NCBI RefSeq assembly: GCF_900497805.2
Contig: NW_020954569.1
Coordinates: 23,250,755-23,314,754, forward strand
Direction: 5' to 3'
DNA from: Vombatus ursinus
Taxonomy: Eukaryota > Chordata > Mammalia > Diprotodontia > Vombatidae
Length of the DNA stretch: 64,000 bases
In this document: one piece after another, positions 58,387 to 64,000 of the stretch
How positions within the stretch are numbered: position 1 is the first letter of the stretch
Layout of the letters: each line of letters opens with the position of its first letter
Program-made: the position numbers and the translations under genes
The notes under the pieces: generated by a model
What the model was told of the DNA's origin: nothing
Database searches by the model: none
What the model saw: the letters and a program-made list of their open reading frames with translations, nothing else

Positions 58387-58650
58387 CATCTGTAAAAAGT
58401 TATAATTTTGTTTTCTCATTGCCTATTCTAATTCCTTCAATTTATTTTTCTTCTCTTATTGCTATAGCTAACATTTCTAGTACAATATTAAATAATAGGG
58501 GGGATAATGGGAATTATTGCTTCACCCCTCATCTTACTAGGAAAGCTTCTAGCTAATTCTCATTACAGATAATGCTTGCTGAGGGTTTAAGATAGATACT
58601 ACTTATCATTTTAAGGGAAGCTCCATTTATTCCTAAGGTCTCTACTGTAT

Positions 58651-58676
58651 TGTTTTGTTTTGTTTTGTTTTGTTTT
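58651..58676. repeat. (TTTTG)n microsatellite
   Basis: Five perfect units within the reversed L1. Confidence 0.97.
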
Positions 58677-59652
58677 AATATAAATAGGTGCTATGTTTTG
58701 TCAAAAGCTTTTTCTTCATCTATTGAGAAAATCACATGATTTCTGTTGGTTTTATTATTGATATGTTCAATTTTACTAATAGTTTTCCTAATATTAAACC
58801 AGCCCTGCATTATTGGTATAAATCCCACCTCATCATAATGTATGATCCTGATGATATATTGCTATAATCCCCTTACTAAAATTTTATTTAAAATTTCTGC
58901 ATTAACATTCATTAGGGAAATTGTATAGTTTTTTTTCTCTTTTTTGGCTCTACCTGGTTTAGTTATCAGCACCATATTTGTGTCATAAAAGGAATTTTGT
59001 AGGATTCCTTCTTTGTCTGTCTTCCCAAATAGTTTCCATAGTACTAGAATTAATTGTCTTTAAATGTTTGATAGAATTCACTTGTGAATCCATTTGTCCC
59101 TGGGGATTTTTCTTAGGAAGTCCATTGATGACTTATTCAATTTATTCTTCTAAAATGGGATTATTTAAATTTCTATTTCCTCTTCTCTTAATCTGGACAA
59201 TTTATATTTTTATAACTATTCCTGCATTTTACTTAGATTACATGATTTATTGGCATACAACTGGGCAAAACAGCTTTTAATTATTGCTTTAATTTCTTCT
59301 TCATTGCTGGTGAATTCACACTTTTTATTTTTGATAACAGTAATTTGGTTTTCTTTTTTTTAATAAAATTAACCAATAGTTTGTCTATTGTTTATTTTTT
59401 TCATAAAGCCAGCTCTTATTTTTATTTATTAGTACAATGGTTTTCTTACTTTCAATTTTTTTTTTTAATATCTCCTTTGGTTTTCAGGATTTCTGATTTG
59501 ATGTTTAATTGGGAATTTTTAATTTGTTCTTTTTGTAGCTTTTTTAGTTGCATGCCCAATTCATTGATCTGCCTTTTATTTTATCGATGTAAGCATTTAG
59601 AGATACAGATTTTCCCCTAAGTACTGCTTTGGCTGCATCCCATAAGTCCACC

Positions 59653-60420
59653 ACAATTCTTGCTCTGGATTTTAGACACTTAAAGCAATCAGGCTACATT
59701 CAAATAGAACTGCCACATTCTTTGTAATTGGGAATTTCAACAAAACCATTTCATAATTAAATGCTACTAAAAGTCAAAATTACCTCCTATGAGTATAAAT
59801 ACACACATAAACCCAGCACAAATCCTGTATGTGCTTTTACAGGCTGTAATTTTTGTTTGCTACATTTCAACACTGAGGTGTGTGAGTGCTAAAGTAGTCA
59901 TGATTGGCAGAAGATGTTTTTGCCCTCCAGGTAGATTGTCGGCATAATGACACCAAAAAAAAAAACCCAAAAAACTATGCCATTCTCCCTCTCCTAGTTT
60001 GTCTGTCAAAGTTTTGTTTTTGTTTTTTTTGTTAAGAATAATATTTCTCATTCGAGGCATTCACTTTTTCCATACAAAGGAGGAGCAAGAATATAGCTTA
60101 AAATATGATCTGTTAAATGAATTCCCCAACAAAGTGGCATGGCAGAAGATAATTGCTTTGGTGAAGAGTGTCAAATCAGGTTCTGCTTTCAGTAGTTTTT
60201 GTTCCTGCCTTTTGAAAAAGGTGCAAACCACTCTGGAGTTCACCTCTATTACTACATTACCTATTATTTTCTCTTCCTCAACCTTCCCACCACTCTCTTT
60301 TCATTTTTTTTTTTCTTTTCCTATCAAAATGATGGATGGACAAAGAAAATAATTGGAGGTGGGGAGAAATACCATCATTGATACCAATTCCTCTTTATTA
60401 TTATTTCACTGCAGAGTAAG
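59653..60420. other. unassigned DNA
   Basis: No family recognised. Overlapping frames at 59999-60352 (+) and 60061-60243 (-) have no domain. Confidence 0.4.
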
Positions 60421-60424
60421 AAGA

Positions 60425-60790
60425 CTGACTAGAATGTAAGCTCCTTGAGGGCAGGGAATATATTGTTTTTTTCTTTATATGTTGTTGTTGAGTCATTTCA
60501 GTATGTCCACCCCTTTTGGGAGGTTCTCCTGGCAAAGATACCAGAGTGGTTTAACATTTCCTTTTCCAGCTCATTTAATAGATGAGGAAACTAAGGCAAA
60601 CAAAGATAAGTGACTTGCCCAGGGTCGCACAGCTAGTAAATGTCTGAAGCCAGATTTGACCTCAAGAAGATGAGTCTTCCTGACTCCAGGCCTGGCACTC
60701 TATCCACCTACCTGTCAGTGTTTTTGTATACCCAGCATCTATAACATTGCCTCAGGCATATTAGTTCTTAAATGCCTGTTGGATTGAATT
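60425..60790 (+). mobile_element. CR1/L2-type tail split by a SINE
   Basis: aatgtaagctccttgagggc at 60436 is the conserved tail start. After the SINE it resumes with gtatacccagcatctataac and ends tgttggattgaattgaattt near 60796. Confidence 0.8.
60483..60718 (-). mobile_element. Mar-1-type CORE-SINE, reversed
   Basis: From left: ttgttgagtcatttcagtat tail, gcaaagataccagagtggtt, CORE (tttaatagatgaggaaacta), cttgcccagggtcgcacagc, then tcctgactccaggcctggca and the head. Confidence 0.93.
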
Positions 60791-60796
60791 GAATTT

Positions 60797-61150
60797 GGTA
60801 TAGGGCATAATCTGTTCCCCTTCTTCTTTCTCTTTAAAAAGGCAAATATAAGGTAATGTAGATATCTAATAGAGATTGCAAAATATATGCTAGAGTCTAA
60901 CAATTAGACAAAAATTAAGGTTGTTCAGGGATTATATAGTTGTCCCCACAATTCCAAATTTTTCAGGTACATACTTAGGATTATTGTAGTGGAGAGATTT
61001 CTAGCAAGTACTAGAAAGCAAATAAATATTTAATCATATTTTCACCACATGAATACGATGCATGTTCTGGAAGCTCTAGATTAAGCAGTATTGATTAATA
61101 ATTCCCAACACGGATCAGGTGATAATGAAATATGTCTAACCCTCTTCTCT
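60797..61150. other. unassigned DNA
   Basis: Nothing recognised. Confidence 0.35.
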
Positions 61151-61152
61151 AT

Positions 61153-61403
61153 AAGGGGGCAGCTAGGTGGCACAGTGGATAGAGTGCTGGGCCTGGAGTC
61201 AGGAAGACTTATTTTTCTGCATTCAAATCTGGCCTCAGACACTTACTAGCTGTGTGACCCTGGGCAAGCCATTTAACCCTGTTTGCTTCAGTTTCCTCAT
61301 CTGTAAAATAAGCTAGAGAAGGAACCGGCAAACCACTCCAGTACCTTTGCCAAGAAAAGCACAAATGGGGTCATGAGGAGCCATATATGATGGAACAACA
61401 ACC
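61153..61403 (+). mobile_element. Mar-1-type CORE-SINE, well preserved
   Basis: gggggcagctaggtggcaca head, ggcctggagtcaggaagact, actagctgtgtgaccctggg, CORE (cagtttcctcatctgtaaaa), tail with caaatggggtcatgaggagc and a gaacaacaac end. The clearest copy in the window. Confidence 0.95.
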
Positions 61404-61855
61404 CCTTTACAAATTAGTGGCAGTGACCTGTAGAAAAGATGGCAGAGATTTGGAGACACATTGAAATCTATATCTGGAAATAATAAGGATGACTTTTTAC
61501 TTTATAAACCTATTCACCATTAAATTTCCTTAAACATCAAGATGCCTCACCCCAAGTACATTTAAAATATAAATCAATTCGCCAAATTTAAGTCATACGT
61601 AATTTTTGTGGATCATATCTGTTTCAAAAAGTGAGGTTCACTACACCCAGCTATTCTTCCTGAAAATATATATGATACTTTCATGATAATACTGTTACTG
61701 TATTACTCAAGACATCAAGTTATTCCCTATTACCCATTGTATGACCATCAGGTCATTGAGTAAGAGCTACTATATATGCCATCTTTCCCAACTTCCTTGC
61801 TTTAAAAATGAACAAAGTGAGGGCAATAGAGCTTAAATGACTTGCCAAAGATCAC
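61404..61855. other. unassigned DNA
   Basis: Nothing recognised. Confidence 0.35.
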
Positions 61856-61859
61856 AAGG

Positions 61860-62112
61860 TAATTACATTTATATATCATTTATATAGCACTTACTGTGTG
61901 CCAGGCATTATGCTAAGCACTTTACAAATATTATCCCATTTGATCCTAAAAACAACTCTACAAGGTAGGTACTATTTTCCCCCTATTTTACAATTGAGGA
62001 AATTGAAGTAAACAGAGGTGAAGTGACTTGTCCAGGGCCACAGAGCTATCTTAGTGAAGCTAGATTTGAACTCAACATCTGAATCCACATTTGAACTCAG
62101 GTCTTCTTAATC
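61860..62112 (-). mobile_element. MIR/Mar-type CORE-SINE, reversed
   Basis: atttatatagcacttactgt, gtgccaggcattatgctaag, tttacaattgaggaaattga, gaagtgacttgtccagggcc, then tttgaactcaggtcttctt. Confidence 0.85.
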
Positions 62113-63166
62113 TTTCATCAATTTAGAACTTATTCTAAATATCAAGTTGTAATTGCTTCGTGCATATAGGTCTTGTCTCCACTATAATACACAACAGAAA
62201 CTATATCGCATTACTTTAAATTTTTATTATTTACTTATATGTTAATACTGCCTCTTGTCATTACCTCCCACACACATCTAAGGTATTGTGAAATGAGAAC
62301 CCTTTCCTTTCCCTCCCACCACCTACCAGATTGAATATTCCCTTGTAACAAATTAAAATAATAAATAATAACACATGATACAGTGGCTGTACCTGACAGA
62401 GTATCTAATATCCTGCTCTAATAGTCCTTGCTTCTTCAACATGAAGAGAAATTTATGTTTCATGATCTGTTCTCCAGGACTATAGTTGATTTTTCAGTCA
62501 TTCCTCTTTTAATGTTTATTCCTTTTATTTACATTGTGTAATCATTGTATAGATTATATTTTGGGTTCTGCCTTTTTTCTCTGTATGGGTTCATATAAAA
62601 CTTTTATATTTCTCTGAATATTGTTCATTCATCATTACTTATGGGACAATAACATTGCATCATAAATATTCAACTTACCAGAGGTTTTTCAACCATTCCC
62701 AAATTTATGGGTACCCACTTTGTTTCCAGTTCTTCCCAACCAGAAAGAGTGTTCCTATGCATATTTTAGAATAGATTGACACTTTATTTCTACCTTTGAC
62801 TTCTTCGGCTTTTAAGGCCTGTAGTGAGATTTTGGGGTCAAAAAGTATAGAAATTTGAATTACTTGTCTTCCATAATTCCAAACTGATAGCCAGAAGAGT
62901 TGAAATTTTCCTAATTCCACAAGGATATATGTGTACTTGTCTCCCTACATCTTCCTTCTCCCTGGTATTTAATGTTCTCATTTTTTGTCATTTTTGTTAA
63001 TTTGTGGTATGTGAAGTAAAAATCTTAGAGTTGTTTTAATTTCTATTTTTCTTGCTATTAAATGATTTAGAATATTTTTCAAAAGGTTATAATCTTCTTT
63101 GAAAACGCTTTGTTCACATCCTTTGACCTATTAGAAAATGGGTTGTGCTGTTATATATCTATATAA

Positions 63167-63177
63167 TGAGAGAGAGA

Positions 63178-63222
<45 letters not shown>
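63167..63222. repeat. (AG)n microsatellite
   Basis: About 27 near-perfect AG units inside the old L1. Confidence 0.98.
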
Positions 63223-63224
<2 letters not shown>

Positions 63225-63482
63225 TGCCAGACATATCAGATATCTGGTGTAAATATTTTTCCCATTCAGAAGTTTCTCATATTTTACCTTTATCGATTTT
63301 ATTCATGCAGAAACTTTAATTTTATGTAATTGTCTTTTATTATTTCCTCTATCTTTCTTTGGTTAAATATACCTTCCTTAGCCACAGTTTTGAGTACTGC
63401 TTTCTGTTCATTTCTATTTTTTTAAATGATGTGACATTTTTATATTCAGGTTATGTATCCTTTCCAGGTATATTCCTGACTC

Positions 63483-63885
63483 TTGATACTTTATCTACCA
63501 TACCACAAAAACTTCTTTACCCTGGAAGTTCATTCCACTCCTAGAGTTATCTCCCTGGAAGTACCCTTTGTTCCTGCCGCCTCTCTCTCTGATTGGCTGT
63601 ATATACTCAGAAATTGTTTTAAAGCATGCCTTCATTCCTCTGTAGGTTACACCACTAACTTTTCATTCTTTCTCTACCATGCCCCAGCTCTGGACACTGT
63701 CATCTTCCTATCCTCTGCTTTTTAGCTTCCTTTTAGGTAAACTTAGAATATAGACTTATTGTACTGTAGAATGCAAACTTATTAAAGAAAGGGACTGTTT
63801 TGCATCTTGTATTTGCATTCCCAGTGCTCAGCACAGTGCCTGGCACATTGGAAGTGCTTAATAAATCTTTGTTGACTTGACTTCA
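63483..63885 (+). mobile_element. CR1/L2/MIR-type tail inserted in L1
   Basis: Pyrimidine-rich start, then agaatgcaaacttattaaag, gcattcccagtgctcagcac, agtgcctggcacattggaag and aataaatctttgttgacttg, the classic 3' end of L2/MIR-related elements. L1 sequence lies on both sides. The left edge is approximate (63456-63490). Confidence 0.7.
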
Positions 63886-64000
63886 GAAATACATGTTGGC
63901 ATCATGTTATTGTGGTATGTGGTGTAGGATGTTGGTCTAATCCTAGTTTTTGCCAAAATGCTTTCCATTGTTTCTAAATATTTTTGTCAAAAAGAATTTC

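Larger units (their letters stand above)
55785..59652 (-). mobile_element. L1 LINE, largest copy: 3' UTR to ORF2 connecting region
   Basis: Reversed 3' UTR (gttccaaattctctctctct, gtgtgcaatcatgtaaaaca), then ORF2. The minus strand gives MIEKENDKCWRECGKIGT (near 56560-56510) with SCKLIQPYWRAIWNYAQRA after it. At 56.9-57.3 kb lie reversed blocks of the thumb region, and near 58.7-58.9 kb the RT core. It ends near 59650-59580 with codons for AVLRGKSVSLNAYIDK-like sequence between endonuclease and RT. The solo LTR at 57804-58386 splits it. Net L1 length is about 3.3 kb. Missing the endonuclease and ORF1; many stops and frame changes. Confidence 0.93.
62215..64000 (-). mobile_element. old L1 LINE, 3' UTR to ORF2, runs off the window
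   Basis: T-rich start (tttttattatttacttatat), reversed 3' UTR with cttgtaacaaattaaaataa, then ORF2: the minus strand 62920-62705 gives MELGKFQLFWLSVWNYGRQ and LFDPKISLQALKAEEVKG, matching the C-terminus. Further blocks run to 63455, and after an insertion gtggtgtaggatgttggtct resumes at 63922. More diverged than the copies at 38 and 56 kb. Interrupted by (AG)n and by an L2/MIR-type tail. Confidence 0.85.

Noticed and set aside
61153-61403. Possible tRNA gene from A/B-box-like sequence
   Set aside because: These are SINE heads: they sit in repeated units with CORE and RTE tail and do not fold as complete tRNAs.

Overview
This 64 kb window reads as mammalian nuclear DNA, almost certainly from a marsupial and probably an Australian one. 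Three things point there: many tRNA-derived CORE-SINEs with a BovB/RTE-like tail (Mar-1 type), two shorter poly-A SINEs that resemble WSINE1, and L1 copies whose ORF2 C-termini match the marsupial L1 pattern (for example MIEKENDKCWRECGKIGT at about 56.5 kb). I see no intact host protein-coding gene, no CRISPR array, no rRNA and no functional tRNA. The base composition is AT-rich and every long reading frame is broken or explained by a repeat.

The one clear piece of host biology is an intronless, decayed copy of the pluripotency homeobox gene NANOG on the minus strand at 26.2-27.1 kb. The homeodomain exons are fused and the reading frame survives through the homeodomain. The C-terminal half carries a nonsense codon and frame changes, and the end still reads MEYLSNNSMNMQ. 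A second, smaller and more decayed relic at 39.65-39.86 kb (minus) matches the N-terminal part of a Y-box cold-shock domain (YBX family).

Layout. 0-5 kb: CR1/L2-like LINE end, L1 3' end (+), L1/HAL1 5' end with ORF1 (+). 5-13 kb: sparse MIR/CORE-SINE relics and unassigned DNA, a GA/GACA tract at 8.7 kb, an L2-like LINE at 10 kb, two Mar-1 SINEs. 12.7-16.6 kb: L1 and CR1/L2 (minus), the latter holding a solo LTR and an internal duplication. 18-19.3 kb: CR1-type endonuclease relic. 21.5-24 kb: L1 ORF2 (+). 26-27.1 kb: NANOG pseudogene. 27.6 and 32.6-33.2 kb: a repeat family whose second copy has about 90 bp inverted ends. 30.6-31.8 kb: L1/HAL1 5' end (minus). 34.2-35.2 and 37.4-38.0 kb: LTR-like fossils. 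38.06-39.65 kb: a nested stack, CR1/L2 split by an L1 which is itself split by a solo LTR. 40.9-43.4 kb: the longest CR1/L2-type LINE (minus). 44.5-49.1 kb: further CR1/L2 pieces with SINEs. 53.3-59.65 kb: L1s (minus), the largest carrying a solo LTR of the same family with a 6 bp target duplication. 60-64 kb: SINEs and an old L1 (minus) split by an L2/MIR-type tail.

The parts do not act together as a pathway. The window is a gene desert built by successive waves of CR1/L2, L1, RTE-mobilised SINE and endogenous retrovirus insertion, plus at least two processed host mRNAs. All family names come from recognising sequence by eye. No database or alignment program was used, so repeat borders are good to roughly 10-40 bp except where terminal repeats fix them.
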